A stretch of 47,938 nucleotides of DNA from Verrucomicrobiaceae bacterium (lineage in GTDB: Bacteria; Verrucomicrobiota; Verrucomicrobiia; Verrucomicrobiales; V1-33): positions 1-47,938 of the forward strand of contig JAIXVE010000180.1 of NCBI GenBank assembly GCA_027483175.1, given 5' to 3'. Below the pieces are notes generated by a model. It ran no database searches. It saw nothing but the letters and a program-made list of their open reading frames with translations, and was not told the DNA's origin. This document shows positions 27,001 through 35,639 of this stretch, piece by piece (position 1 is the stretch's first letter; the number at the start of each line of letters is the position of its first letter). A program made the translations under genes and the position numbers.

Positions 27001-27086
27001 AGCGTCGTCGGCGTCACCGCCGCCCGCGACAGCGTCGCACTCAGCAGCAGCACCTGAAGGATTCGAAATGGGTTCATGCGGATCAT
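24072..27086 (-). CDS. Large secreted protein, probably parallel beta-helix
   Basis: A ~1,004-residue secreted protein of unknown function. I chose the ATG at 27086 (MIRMNPFRILQVLLLS) because GAGGAAA precedes it. Upstream ATG codons in frame at 27101 and 27143 are possible. The signal peptide runs through SATLSRAA. Around residues 230-330 is a Gly/Val-rich segment (GATVTIGAGTVVRCAPGVEF, GEVRINGTVSAPVVF) typical of the start of a right-handed beta-helix, and Asn/Ser-rich repeats continue to ~620. A later jelly-roll-like segment (VYARRTFTVADP...DDGAAVYVNGV) looks carbohydrate-binding. The C-terminus FYRFRRP resembles tails of other verrucomicrobial secreted proteins. It lies just downstream of the glycoside hydrolase gene on the same strand. 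Confidence 0.75.
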   Translation of the reverse strand: MIRMNPFRILQVLLLSATLSRAAVTPTTLNRSRTATSVTITATGTSAFLDGAAFPLGVATAVTAIGYHELVVTDPALTPQTQTYAFIVRNPERSSTEDGIPTMRPWRLVMDAPTAFAGQRLTVMAPAVYPLGLPVPVVARLTKGESAGAAAGDPLFLNGVVRAGNYPANPVLVRRGWGSTILPGATVAGGVSFDGAVNGLAASVPVSYEPTTSWTVRSGAIASSQDWGSNARIHVTGTISVAAGATVTIGAGTVVRCAPGVEFWVRPGGEVRINGTVSAPVVFAPDSTSALWGGIWLQPQSGANVARLTASGAIFCCWGANQNWFGTAPAGEPAKDFPTHRSQQPCVAVAPGAVCSLTDVALVGPTGLSQTRGAAFAAKGGSLLFTRVLAQRCITGGEQENCPALEIDSCAFLEMTDPGTDVDSDAFLDADNDGLYLVPVGRTFNLRKTVVGWTKDDGVDTGADGAGTVNFYGCWFENAVHEAISNSGVDRVPRSYDGVHFNCGQGMECGYGGPRSLVSHCALIGNMVGARFGDNYGNNSGTSGSGTSQYIGDITSNGSLLLYNYFRDAWAMDFSRWTASNERFTMVNSRVTRSADLAAQNGAEDSGNALWNPASDGGELAGFMPVPGSAVGIDFPVAKRQETTAAWPAAFNVRLSTFSSRAVSVKWRVVGRAAVESEEETAIASGTVNWVSGETLKTFTAALPSPNPHGVIVVTLEDPVNGEVTGAPLLYFPPSGPPPADLVFVGKSAGGWSYHAAVTPAGWTNATPWPTADGSGRAWTHPEFVESATWYKARTAPMGWGSIGATGALLTFGTTITERPVTVYARRTFTVADPALIQTLKVECMADDGAAVYVNGVRVSPISWGLDPGTNVGGAIFYNQLSSRFQGNGANELAYDTVTLSGAGLPVLNAAPALNVLAIEVHQNTVDSSDCALDGALSASFSAPSTGRWGVGEIGGRPWIYWTDAAWTLESSGTLGNWTARPDLSSPTPVIGAEARQFYRFRRP

Positions 27087-27155
27087 CGGGGGTTTCCTCA
27101 TCCTACCCGTCTCCCCGCCGCTGTCATCCGAAGGAAATGCCACATCCCCCCACCC

Positions 27156-29213
27156 CTACCGCCCTCTCCTCTCCGGCAGCTTCCCCCGCACCACCCCCAA
27201 TCGATCCGCTCCTCCAACCTTCACCCCATCCACCAGCACCTGCATTCCCGCCCCGCGCCCGTAATGCGTCCCGTCCCGATCCCAAATCACCGTCAGCACC
27301 CGCCCATGATAAGGCACATGATCGAGACAGAACCAATCCCACTCACCCTCCGGCAGCAGCGGACTCACCTCCACCACATCATCCGCCCGCGGCCGCAACC
27401 CCACCAGCCCGCTGATCACCAGATCGCAGAAGGTCGAATGATTGTAATCCTTCCCGCGCTCGTCCGGTGCCTGCCGCCGCTGCTTCAAAAGCGTCCTCGC
27501 CATCCAGTCGCCCGTGTACGGATTCAGATTCTCATCAATCCAAGGCCGCTCGCTCTCCACCCGCTCCAACCCGCCCGCCCCATCATTCAGCGCCTCCAAT
27601 CGCCCTCCATAAACATCCGTATACGACGCACTCGCCACCGCCCCCACCGCCGCATTCTCCCGCCCCGCCAGCACGCGCCACTCCAGCAACCCCGCACTCT
27701 TCCCAGGCGCACTCTGCACCTCTAACCGCAACGCCCCAGCCCGCACCGGGTCAATCTCCACCCGGTTGAACCGGTCCAGCGCCGTCCCCCGCACACCACG
27801 CACCGGCACTCCCTTCCACCCATCCCCGTCCTTCATCATCACCCGCCACCCCATCGGCGCATCAATCCCCTGCGCGTCATCATACCAGTACACCTCCACC
27901 GCATCCGCCGTCACCTCCGCGGGAAAATCATACTGCACCCACTCCGCATTCCCTAACCGTCCCTCCGCCCACCACGTGTGCCGCGCCACACTCGTGTCAG
28001 CCGACTTCGTCAGCCCGCCCTCCCCACGCTCCGGCGGCAACTGCCGGAACCGATGGCTCCTCACATACCCCTGCAGCACTTCACAGTAATCCTTCCGACT
28101 CACCACATCCTGACGGTAATCATGCAGCAGATTCGCCATCGCCGTCAATGTCTGCGACGTCGCAAACGGCCAGCTCGGCCCGTTCCACTGGCACTCGTGT
28201 CCCTCGTATGCCACCCGGAACCCCGGATGCCGCTGCTCCGCCGTCGTCGGCCCGAACGGTGCCCGGAATCCCTCCGGATCCATCAGCTGCCGCCACGCCC
28301 CCGATTTGTCAGGCCCCGGCAGATGAAAACACCACGGCACATAACCATGCAGCTCCCTTACCCCCGCCAGCTCCCCGCCCCCTCGCGGCCGCACCTTGAA
28401 AAACTCCGCCTCCGCATCCCACAACCGCTTCTCCACCAGTTCCCGCAGCGCCGCCGCCTTCCCTCGCCATTCCTCCGCTTCCTCACGCTTCCCCGCCCGG
28501 TCCAGCACCGCCGCAATCGCCACCGCATCCCCATACTGATAACTGTTCAAGGTCGCCCGACACCCGCTCCCGCCCACCGACACCTCCATCCCGTCATTCC
28601 CGTCATTCTGCCAGTACAACCCGCTCTCATCCCGATGATCCCCAGCCCACGCCTCCCAGTTCGCCTTCAACTCCGGCAGCAGATCCCTCACCACCGCGTC
28701 ATCCCCAATCACCCGCGCCCGCGCCTCCATCGCATCCGCCGCCCAGAAACTGTACTTCCGCGGCTCTCCACCCTTCCGAAACCAGAACACCGCATAGTCA
28801 TCCAGCACCCGCCGGTCATGCAGCCACCGTCCCTCACGGAAATGATGCCCCGCCGGACAGTTGATCGAATTATGCTTCCCCGCCCACGGCACCGCCGGCA
28901 GAAATTCGGTCACAATCCACCCATCCACGGTCTCCTTCAGGTGCTTCCGGAAGGTCCACCACCGGAACCAGTACACTTCCTCCAGTTTCTTGTCAGGACA
29001 CTCGAACCTCGGCACATTCGCCGCCATCCACTCCCACGCCGCCGCATTCGATATCGCATTCACCACCGTCTCCCGATCCCCCGCCGCAAACCCATCCGCA
29101 TAAGCCCGGAACCGCCCAGCCCCTAGCACGCCTTCCGCCGCCCCTGACCTCACCAACGCCCCCACCAACGCCAGCGCCGCCAGCAACCCAACTCGCATCG
29201 TCTCGGATTTCAT
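27156..29213 (-). CDS. Secreted glycoside hydrolase, MGH1/GH63-like, with inserted discoidin-like region
   Basis: A 685-residue secreted enzyme. Start ATG 29213 is preceded by a strong GGGGAGGG ribosome-binding site, and a signal peptide (VGLLAALALVGALVRSGAA) follows. The catalytic (alpha/alpha)6 barrel is indicated by YWFRWWTFRKHLKETVDGWI, DESGLYWQNDGNDGMEVSVG, NSYQYGDAVAIAAV, EGHECQWNGPSWPFATSQTL and, near the end, NHSTFCDLVISGLVGLRP. These suggest the trehalase/GH63/mannosylglycerate-hydrolase-like clan, though the substrate cannot be fixed from sequence. A segment at roughly 420-520 (EWVQYDFPAEVTADAVEVYW ... RLEVQS) looks like an F5/8 C (discoidin) carbohydrate-binding fold inserted before the last barrel helices. 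It may act on polysaccharides together with the neighbouring beta-helix protein. Confidence 0.82.
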   Translation of the reverse strand: MKSETMRVGLLAALALVGALVRSGAAEGVLGAGRFRAYADGFAAGDRETVVNAISNAAAWEWMAANVPRFECPDKKLEEVYWFRWWTFRKHLKETVDGWIVTEFLPAVPWAGKHNSINCPAGHHFREGRWLHDRRVLDDYAVFWFRKGGEPRKYSFWAADAMEARARVIGDDAVVRDLLPELKANWEAWAGDHRDESGLYWQNDGNDGMEVSVGGSGCRATLNSYQYGDAVAIAAVLDRAGKREEAEEWRGKAAALRELVEKRLWDAEAEFFKVRPRGGGELAGVRELHGYVPWCFHLPGPDKSGAWRQLMDPEGFRAPFGPTTAEQRHPGFRVAYEGHECQWNGPSWPFATSQTLTAMANLLHDYRQDVVSRKDYCEVLQGYVRSHRFRQLPPERGEGGLTKSADTSVARHTWWAEGRLGNAEWVQYDFPAEVTADAVEVYWYDDAQGIDAPMGWRVMMKDGDGWKGVPVRGVRGTALDRFNRVEIDPVRAGALRLEVQSAPGKSAGLLEWRVLAGRENAAVGAVASASYTDVYGGRLEALNDGAGGLERVESERPWIDENLNPYTGDWMARTLLKQRRQAPDERGKDYNHSTFCDLVISGLVGLRPRADDVVEVSPLLPEGEWDWFCLDHVPYHGRVLTVIWDRDGTHYGRGAGMQVLVDGVKVGGADRLGVVRGKLPERRGR

Positions 29214-29283
29214 CCCTCCCCATCACCCCCATCCCCCCACTGCGCCACCATCTCCCCTCCCGCGGCCCCGTAATCACCAACCA

Positions 29284-31026
29284 TCACCGCCGCCCGCGCT
29301 TCCGACCCAGCACCGCCGTCACCTTCTCCAGCGGCAGGCAATTGATCACATCCGCCCGCGTCAGCCATCCCTTCCTCGCCGCACGAACCCCGAACCACAA
29401 ATCCTGCAACCCTCCCGTACTGTGCGCATCCGGATTGATCGAACACAACACACCCTTCTCCTTCGCCAATCGCCACCACCGCCAGTCCATGTCCAGCCGC
29501 CACGGGCTCGCATTCAACTCAATCATCGTCCCCGTCGCCGCACACGCCTCAATCACCGCTGGCACATCCACCGCATACGCATCCCGCTTCAATAACAATC
29601 GTCCCGTCAGGTGCCCCAGCATCGTCACATGCGGATTCTCCACCGCCCGAATAATCCGCTTCGTCATCTCCGCCTCCGCCAGATTGAACACGCTGTGCAC
29701 GCTCGCCACCACATAATCCAGCTCGCCTAGCAAGTCATCAGCGAAATCCAGGCTCCCGTCCTTCAGAATATCCACCTCGCTCCCCGCAAACAGCCGGAAA
29801 CTCCCGTCCCACTCCCGGTTCATCGCCGCAATCTCCGCAATCTGCGCCCGCAACCGCACCTCATCCAGTCCGTTCGCCTGAAACGACGACTTGCTGTGAT
29901 CCGCAATCCCCAGATACTGCAATCCTAACTCCATCGCCGCCTCCGCCATCGCCGCCAGCGTATCCACCCCGTCACTCGCCGTCGTGTGATTGTGAAACGT
30001 CCCCCGCAGGTTCTCCACCGCCACCAGCTCCGGCAAGGTCCCCGCCTCCGCCGCCTCAATCTCCCCCATCCCCTCCCGAATCTCCGGAGCCATGAAATCC
30101 AGTCCCAGCACGCGGTGCACATCTCTCTCCTCATGCACGTCCTCCGGCACCGGCGTGCCCTTCTCCCCGTGCGGCGACAGCACATACTCGTTCAGGGTCC
30201 ATCCCATCTTCAATGCCCGCGACCTCAGCTGAATGTTATGCTCTTTGCTCCCCGTGAAATACACCAGCGCATAAGGAAACTCCGCGTTCGTCACCACCCG
30301 CAGATCACACTGCAACCCATTCGCCAGCCGGATGCTGCTCTTCGTCTCCCCGCGCACAATCACCTGCGTCACAAACGGCGCCGTCACAAACGCCTCCATC
30401 AGCGCCCCAGGCTTCCGACTCGCCGCCAGAAAATCCAAGTCATGCACCGTCTCCTTCCCGCGCCGGAACGACCCCGCCACCTCCACCCGCGAGGTCTCCT
30501 CCAGCCCCCGCAGAAACTCCAGCACTTCCTCCACCGCCTCCGCCGCCGCATCCGCCCGGAAAATCCCCGCATGCGCCTCATTAAACGCCATCCCCTCCAG
30601 TATCTTCGCCACCGTCTTTTCACCAAACCCGCTCAGCGCCGCCGCCGTCCCATCCTCACAAACCCGCTTCAGATCCGTCAGGCTCTTCACCCCCAGCTCC
30701 CGATGCAGCGCCGCGATCTTCTTCGGCCCCAGCCCCGACACCTCGAACAACTCAAACAGGGTGTCCGGAAACTCCGCCCGCAGCTTCTCGTAAAACCCTA
30801 GCTGCCCAGTCGTCGCCAGCTCATGCAGCTTGTCCCGCAGCGCCTCCCCAATCCCCTTGATCCCCTCCAGCTGCCCCTCCCGCGCCAGCCCCACAATGTC
30901 CCCGGCATGCGCCATCACCACCTCCGCCCCCGTCCGGTACGCCCGAATCTTGAACGGATTCTCCCCCTTCAGCTCCAGCAGCTGCGCGATCTTCTCCAGT
31001 ACTTCAGCCAGTGTCTCACGTGTCAT
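29284..31026 (-). CDS. polX: DNA polymerase X family with C-terminal PHP domain
   Basis: A 580-residue bacterial PolX, a gap-filling repair polymerase with a PHP-type 3'-5' exonuclease domain. The N-terminal 8-kDa and helix-hairpin-helix region covers ~1-150 (IKGIGEALRDKL, VSGLGPKKIAALH). The nucleotidyltransferase motif is GSFRRGKETVHDLDFL, giving metal ligands D196 and D198, with the third at D241 (LQCDLRVV). The PHP domain starts near 343 with FHNHTTASDG (H345, H347, D352). The start ATG at 31026 has a strong GGGAGG seven bases upstream. The frame upstream is open but low-complexity. It follows cinA by 11 bp, so the two are probably one operon. Confidence 0.95.
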   Translation of the reverse strand: MTRETLAEVLEKIAQLLELKGENPFKIRAYRTGAEVVMAHAGDIVGLAREGQLEGIKGIGEALRDKLHELATTGQLGFYEKLRAEFPDTLFELFEVSGLGPKKIAALHRELGVKSLTDLKRVCEDGTAAALSGFGEKTVAKILEGMAFNEAHAGIFRADAAAEAVEEVLEFLRGLEETSRVEVAGSFRRGKETVHDLDFLAASRKPGALMEAFVTAPFVTQVIVRGETKSSIRLANGLQCDLRVVTNAEFPYALVYFTGSKEHNIQLRSRALKMGWTLNEYVLSPHGEKGTPVPEDVHEERDVHRVLGLDFMAPEIREGMGEIEAAEAGTLPELVAVENLRGTFHNHTTASDGVDTLAAMAEAAMELGLQYLGIADHSKSSFQANGLDEVRLRAQIAEIAAMNREWDGSFRLFAGSEVDILKDGSLDFADDLLGELDYVVASVHSVFNLAEAEMTKRIIRAVENPHVTMLGHLTGRLLLKRDAYAVDVPAVIEACAATGTMIELNASPWRLDMDWRWWRLAKEKGVLCSINPDAHSTGGLQDLWFGVRAARKGWLTRADVINCLPLEKVTAVLGRKRGRR

Positions 31027-31037
31027 AATGCCTCCCT

Positions 31038-32282
31038 TCAGATCATCCGAATCAATCGCCGTCTCAACAGATCCAGCGCCGCCTGCGACGCCAGCCGCTT
31101 GAAGGTCTCCCGCTCCACCCGGAACAGATGCTGCACCACCACCGGTTCCCCTCCACCCTTCGACGCCAGCGCCACAAACACCGTCCCCACCGGCTTCGCC
31201 TCCGTCCCCCCACCCGGCCCCGCAATCCCCGTCAGCGCCAGCGCCTGCTCCGCCCCCCCCCCCGCCAGACACCCAGCCGCCATCGCCGCCGCCGTCTCCC
31301 GACTCACCGCTCCATATGCCGCTATCAATTCCTCCGGCACTCCTAGCACCTCACTCTTCGCACGGTTCGCATACGTCACAAAGGTCCGGTCCACCACCGC
31401 CGACGCCCCCGGCACATTCGTCAATCGATGCGCCACCAATCCCCCCGTGCACGACTCCGCCACCGACACCCACACCCCCAGCTTCGCCATCAGCTTCACC
31501 ACCACTTCCTCCAGTTCCTCGTCCTTCGACGAGAAAAACTGCGCCGGAAAGGTCCCCGCCATCAGGGTCTCCGCCGCCGCCAGTTGCTCCGGCGTCCCGA
31601 ACACCCTCACAATCACCTCCCCAGCCCGCGCACAATAACCAATCTCCGGAATCCCCATCCCCGTCAGGGTCTCCTCCACCGCTTCCGCCACCTGCGTCTC
31701 CCCTAACCCCGCCAGATGAAAATTCCGCATCCCCAGCGCCGGCCCCACCATCGCCGCCAGTCTCGGCAGCACCTGATCCCGCACCATCGGCTTCAACTCC
31801 CGCGGCGGCCCCGGCAGCAGAAATAAATGCGGCGACTTCATCTCCGTCCCCGGCACCGCCATCGGCGGCACATACAGCCCCGGTGCCGTCCCCGCCGGAT
31901 TCGCCAGCACTTCCGCCCCCCGCGGCACCATCGCCTGCCGCCTCGCCGCCTCACTCAATGGCCGCCCCCGCTCCGCCATGTACGCCGTAATCCACGCCTT
32001 CACCCCCGCATCCTCTTCCAGCGGCAACCCTAACCACTCGGCCGTCACCTCCCGCGTGATGTCGTCACTCGTCGGCCCCAGCCCCCCCGTCACCAGCACC
32101 ACATCCGCCCGACCCGCCGTCTCCCGCAACGCCTCCCGGATCACATCCCCGTCCGGAATGCACACCTGCCTCCCGATCCGCAGCCCCAATGGCAGCAGTT
32201 CCTGCCCGAGCCACGACAAGTGCGTGTTCACCGTGCTCCCCAGCAGCAGCTCCGTTCCCGTATTGATCAGTTCCAGTCGCAT
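31038..32282 (-). CDS. cinA: CinA-family protein (nicotinamide-nucleotide amidase-like)
   Basis: A 414-residue CinA. The N-terminal molybdopterin-binding-like (COG1058) domain starts MRLELINTGTELLLGSTVNT and has VTGGLGPTSDDITREV. The C-terminal CinA amidohydrolase domain begins near VSVAESCTGGLVAHRLTNVP and includes LTGIAGPGGGTEAKPVGTVF. The C-terminal domain deamidates nicotinamide mononucleotide in characterised members, and the N-terminal domain is linked to ADP-ribose pyrophosphatase activity. It lies 20 bp after the symporter gene and 11 bp before polX. Full length, with no damage seen. Confidence 0.95.
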   Translation of the reverse strand: MRLELINTGTELLLGSTVNTHLSWLGQELLPLGLRIGRQVCIPDGDVIREALRETAGRADVVLVTGGLGPTSDDITREVTAEWLGLPLEEDAGVKAWITAYMAERGRPLSEAARRQAMVPRGAEVLANPAGTAPGLYVPPMAVPGTEMKSPHLFLLPGPPRELKPMVRDQVLPRLAAMVGPALGMRNFHLAGLGETQVAEAVEETLTGMGIPEIGYCARAGEVIVRVFGTPEQLAAAETLMAGTFPAQFFSSKDEELEEVVVKLMAKLGVWVSVAESCTGGLVAHRLTNVPGASAVVDRTFVTYANRAKSEVLGVPEELIAAYGAVSRETAAAMAAGCLAGGGAEQALALTGIAGPGGGTEAKPVGTVFVALASKGGGEPVVVQHLFRVERETFKRLASQAALDLLRRRLIRMI

Positions 32283-32301
32283 GAAAATTCGTCAGGGTTG
32301 C

Positions 32302-33987
32302 TCACACCGCCGCCATCCGCCGCTTCTGCTCTTCCGGGGTCCGGAAACACACCGCCACCAAAAACGTCACCACCGTCCCGAACAGAATCCGCCACGGAAA
32401 CTCCACCACCGGCAGCCACGCCGGCCTCAGATCCGGACACCCAGCCCACACCAGCCTCACCAACCCCGTATGCAGATCGCTCAGCACCGCCACCACCACA
32501 AACCCCGCCGCCATCGCCATCAGATTCCCCCGCTCGTTCCCCCGCGTCTTCGTGAACAATCCCACCATGAAAATCCCCAGCAGCGACCCGTACGTATAAC
32601 CAAAACTCCCCAGAATGATCGGAATAATCCTCAGCCCAGGATTGTGCGCCTTCACATACGCCGTCCCCAACCCAATCCCGATCAGCACCAGCGCAAACGC
32701 CACCGTCGCCTTCCGGATCACCGTCACCCGCGCCCCCTCATCCTCCGACGTCCCGAACCACCGGAAATGAAAATCCCGGCAGTAGCTCGTCGCCAGCGAA
32801 TTCAACGCCGTCCCCAGCGACCCCATCGTCGTCGCCAGCACCCCAGCCACCACCAATCCCCGCAACCCGCCAGGCATCACCGTCAGCACAAAATGCGGAA
32901 AAATCTGGCTGCTCTCCGGCTCACCCTTCGCATTCCGCGGCAGCAGCGGATCCGTCACCACATTCTGATAGTAAACCGACAGCAGTATCCCGATCGCCAG
33001 CACCGCAAAAACCACCGGAAAATCCGCCAGTCCCGACAGAATCGTCGCCCGCGCACTCTCCCGCTTGTTCTTCGCCGTCAGCATCCGCTGCACCATGTCC
33101 TGATCCGTCCCGTGCGTCGCCATCGTCGTGAACATGCTCCCGAACAACGCCGCCCAGATCGTGTACTCACTCTCCAGCACACTCCGGCATCGCTCCCAGA
33201 ACGTGAACTCAGGCACCGCCGCACCCGCCTCCTTCGCCACCGCCATCGCCTTCTCCACACTGTCCCCATTCACCCTCAGAAACTGCAGATCCCCAGGCTG
33301 CGTCAGAAACGCCTTCGCCCCTTCCCAGCCACCCGGAATGTGCCCCAGCAGATACCATAGCGAAAATCCCAGCGCCCCGAACAACACCCCGATCTGAATC
33401 ACATCCGTCCAGATCACCGCCTTGATCCCCCCAATCGCCGTGTACATCGCCGTCAGCAGACTCACCACCACCAGGGCCGCACCCGACAGCCAGAACTGAT
33501 CCCACGCCCCTAACCTCTCCCCCGGATTCGCCAGATTCCACATGATCACAATCAGCACCGTCGGCACCCACAAGCGCGACCCACTCGCCAGCGCCCGCGT
33601 CAGCAGAAACACCGCACTCGCCACCCGCCTCGTCCGCGGCCCGAACCTCGTCTCCAGAAACTCGTAAATGCTCACCACATTGTGCCGGTAAAACGCCGGG
33701 ATAAACACCCCGCTCACCACAAACCGCGCAAAAATATACCCCACCAGCAACTGCGCATACGTGAAATTCCTCAGGTGAAACCCCTCACCAGGAGTCCCGA
33801 AAAACGTCCCCGCACTGATCTCCGACGCCAGAATCGACGCCAGCACCGCCCACCACGGAATCGACCGCCCACCCAGCGTGAACTCACTCACATCCCCACT
33901 CTTCCGGCTGAAATACACCCCAATCCCGAGAATCGCCGCAAAGTACGCCCCGATAACAAGTAAGTCAGCTGTCAGTTTCCAGTTCAT
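32302..33987 (-). CDS. Sodium/solute symporter (SSS family)
   Basis: A 561-residue inner-membrane transporter with about 13-14 hydrophobic helices. SSS-family features: FTLGGRSIPWWAVLASILASEISAGTF near residues 36-62, then VSIYEFLETRFGPRTRR and IGGIKAVIWTDVIQ. GTDQDMVQRMLTAKNKRESA is a segment typical of sugar or N-acetylneuraminate-type SSS members. Transport is expected to be driven by sodium. The substrate is unknown, but the glycoside hydrolase two genes downstream makes a sugar plausible. The gene starts just after the terminator of the LysM gene and is probably co-transcribed with cinA and polX. Confidence 0.92.
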   Translation of the reverse strand: MNWKLTADLLVIGAYFAAILGIGVYFSRKSGDVSEFTLGGRSIPWWAVLASILASEISAGTFFGTPGEGFHLRNFTYAQLLVGYIFARFVVSGVFIPAFYRHNVVSIYEFLETRFGPRTRRVASAVFLLTRALASGSRLWVPTVLIVIMWNLANPGERLGAWDQFWLSGAALVVVSLLTAMYTAIGGIKAVIWTDVIQIGVLFGALGFSLWYLLGHIPGGWEGAKAFLTQPGDLQFLRVNGDSVEKAMAVAKEAGAAVPEFTFWERCRSVLESEYTIWAALFGSMFTTMATHGTDQDMVQRMLTAKNKRESARATILSGLADFPVVFAVLAIGILLSVYYQNVVTDPLLPRNAKGEPESSQIFPHFVLTVMPGGLRGLVVAGVLATTMGSLGTALNSLATSYCRDFHFRWFGTSEDEGARVTVIRKATVAFALVLIGIGLGTAYVKAHNPGLRIIPIILGSFGYTYGSLLGIFMVGLFTKTRGNERGNLMAMAAGFVVVAVLSDLHTGLVRLVWAGCPDLRPAWLPVVEFPWRILFGTVVTFLVAVCFRTPEEQKRRMAAV

Positions 33988-34001
33988 GCGTGCAGTAAGA
34001 T

Positions 34002-34041
34002 AAAAAAAGCGCCCCGCGTGCCATATCGGCCACGGGGCGCT
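34002..34041 (-). terminator. Intrinsic terminator of the LysM lipoprotein gene
   Basis: On the minus strand AGCGCCCC pairs with GGGGCGCT (outer 8-bp stem, further inner pairing GTG/CAC) and is followed directly by a run of seven T. It lies between the LysM stop (34065) and the symporter start (33987), so it separates the two transcription units. Confidence 0.85.
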
Positions 34042-34064
34042 CAGGAAAGCGCAATGTACAACCC

Positions 34065-34625
34065 TCAGCGCTTCTTCGGCGGCAGCTTCAACGACTGCCC
34101 AGGCTTGATGAAATCACTCCGCAACCCGTTGTACGACTTGATCGTCGCCACCGAATACCCAGTCCTCCGCGAAATCGCCGACAAGGTATCCCCACTCCGC
34201 ACCGTCACATACGTCGGCTTCGCCACAGGCTTCGGCTTCGGCTTCACCACCACCTTCGGCTTGGGCTTCGGCTTCGGCTTGCTCGTCACCACAGGCTTCG
34301 GCTTCGGCTTGCTCACCACCGCCCCACTCCCCGACCCCGCCGTGCTCGTCACCTTCGGCTTCGGCTTCTCCACCTCCGCCACCGGCGCAGGATCACTGTA
34401 AATATTCTCATTGCTCGCCACATCCGCCGTCCTCCCACCCGACGCCCAGTCCTCCCGGTAATTCCCCTTCTCATCAAACGGATACTCCGACGACGACAAC
34501 CCAGTGTCCGGCGACGTGTAATCAATCACGTCATCCCCCTTCTTGGTCGTCTTACATGCCCCCAGCGCCAGACACAGGGCCGCACCGGCAAAAGCCACGG
34601 TCATTCGAAGCGGAGTCGGAATCAT
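34065..34625 (-). CDS. LysM-domain lipoprotein
   Basis: A 186-residue envelope lipoprotein. The N-terminus is a lipoprotein signal peptide with lipobox LALGAC (lipidated C24). An acidic/Ser region (~30-85) is followed by a Lys-Pro repeat linker with PKPKP runs (~88-132), likely an extended periplasmic spacer. A single LysM domain closes the protein (~134-181, VTVRSGDTLSAISRRTGYSV ... KPGQSLKLP), which should bind peptidoglycan. The LysM and linker together suggest a cell-wall anchor. Transcription ends at the terminator downstream. Confidence 0.9.
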   Translation of the reverse strand: MIPTPLRMTVAFAGAALCLALGACKTTKKGDDVIDYTSPDTGLSSSEYPFDEKGNYREDWASGGRTADVASNENIYSDPAPVAEVEKPKPKVTSTAGSGSGAVVSKPKPKPVVTSKPKPKPKPKVVVKPKPKPVAKPTYVTVRSGDTLSAISRRTGYSVATIKSYNGLRSDFIKPGQSLKLPPKKR

Positions 34626-35017
34626 TCAGATACCTTAAATAATCCCCGCCACCTGTCCAGCAAAATACCCACCCCCCCACAACAAGCCCCCCTCCCAACA
34701 CGCCCTTCTCCCAACACGCCCCGGGATCGCGAGGCTCTGTACTCGCGCTCTCCCAACAAGCCCTTCTCCGAACCAGCCCATCTCAAATCTCAAATCTCAA
34801 ATCCCCCCCGCCCGCCGCAGGCTCTGGACTGCTGTGAGCCATCACAGCTCTCTCTGCGTGCGGAGCACGCCTGCCAGCCCCCTCCCCACACGCCCCTGGG
34901 AGCGCTGAGCCCCAGCTCGGCGTTCTCCGTACAAGCACCGGGCACGCGAGGCTCTGTACTCGCGCTCTCCCAACAAGCCCCCCTCCGAACCCGCCCCCTT
35001 TTACTATTTACTATTTA
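34626..35017. repeat. Intergenic mosaic of short hairpins and simple repeats
   Basis: This 392-bp gap holds no gene I can support. It contains two ~45-bp direct copies (about 34735-34774 and 34950-34990) centred on the hairpin CGCGAGGCTCTGTACTCGCG and followed by CTCCCAACAAGCCC. Other hairpins are GCTGTGA-GCCA-TCACAGC (34831-34848), GCGTGC-GGA-GCACGC (34856-34870) and an imperfect GCTGAGC-CCCA-GCTCGGC. Simple repeats are ATCTCAA (three copies near 34785-34802) and TTTACTA (four copies just before 35030). Confidence 0.7.
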
Positions 35018-35631
35018 CTATTTACTATTTCCAATTTCCTCCGCCGCATCCTCCGGTGAACCTCCTCCGCCATCCAATGGGCAAGAGACGATCGGTACCG
35101 GTTCACGCGGTTTCACCTTCTTCCCTGTCGTCCAGGATTCTTGTCGCCGATGACACTCGTGCAGAGGTTGGCGCGAATTGGCAGCAAGGACGGCGGCTAA
35201 CGCGGTGATGGCATCGGCACAGGACAGCACATCGTGCCAGACCAGCAGGTCCAGCACCCATAGCAATCCGCGCACTTCAAGACCCCTTCGCTCCGCCCCC
35301 AGACGCAGGGTGCCATCACTGGTGAGCAGAAAGGCGCCATCCAGAGCCTCCGCCAAATGCACCGCGCTCGCATCAGGGATGCTCACCTTCAGTTCTCGGC
35401 TCAGTGTCGCCAGGGTTGCGAGCTGCTCCACCTCACCGTTGCCATCACCGCCACCTTCAGCAGCCCAGCGCTGACAAATCCTTCCACCACAGGCCTTTGC
35501 TGCGGCTGCACAATCTCTGCCAGCACGAGGTCCGGGACGTGCGTCTCGATTCCCAGCTTGAACCAGGATCCCAGCACACCTGCCTCAAGCAGATCGATCA
35601 ACACGCTGGCATCTTTAACGGCGATCTTCAC
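35018..35631 (-). pseudogene. PIN-domain putative toxin, split by a frameshift
   Basis: Two overlapping frames together make one PIN-domain protein. The first part (35631-35401) begins MKIAVKDASVLIDLLEAG and supplies catalytic acidic residues in KDASVLID and LVLAEI. The second part, open from about 35480 to 35018, continues VEQLATLATLSRELKVSIPD and supplies IPDASAVHLAE and LLTSDGTLRLG. The switch lies near 35430-35470 and needs a -1 shift. No classic slippery heptamer was seen, so mutation or sequence error is likelier than programmed frameshifting. Intact PIN toxins of this class cleave RNA. The start is 8 bp downstream of the XRE-ImmA gene, the usual layout of an Xre-COG2856/PIN toxin-antitoxin pair. 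Confidence 0.75.
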
Positions 35632-35639
35632 GCAGAGGC

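Noticed and set aside
29284-31272. A longer start for PolX, adding 82 Gly-rich residues
   Set aside because: The extension overlaps the cinA coding end and is low-complexity. ATG 31026 has a strong ribosome-binding site and starts the conserved domain.
35400-35480. Programmed -1 frameshifting in the PIN gene
   Set aside because: No X-XXY-YYZ slippery heptamer or clear downstream pseudoknot was seen. A mutation or sequencing error is simpler.
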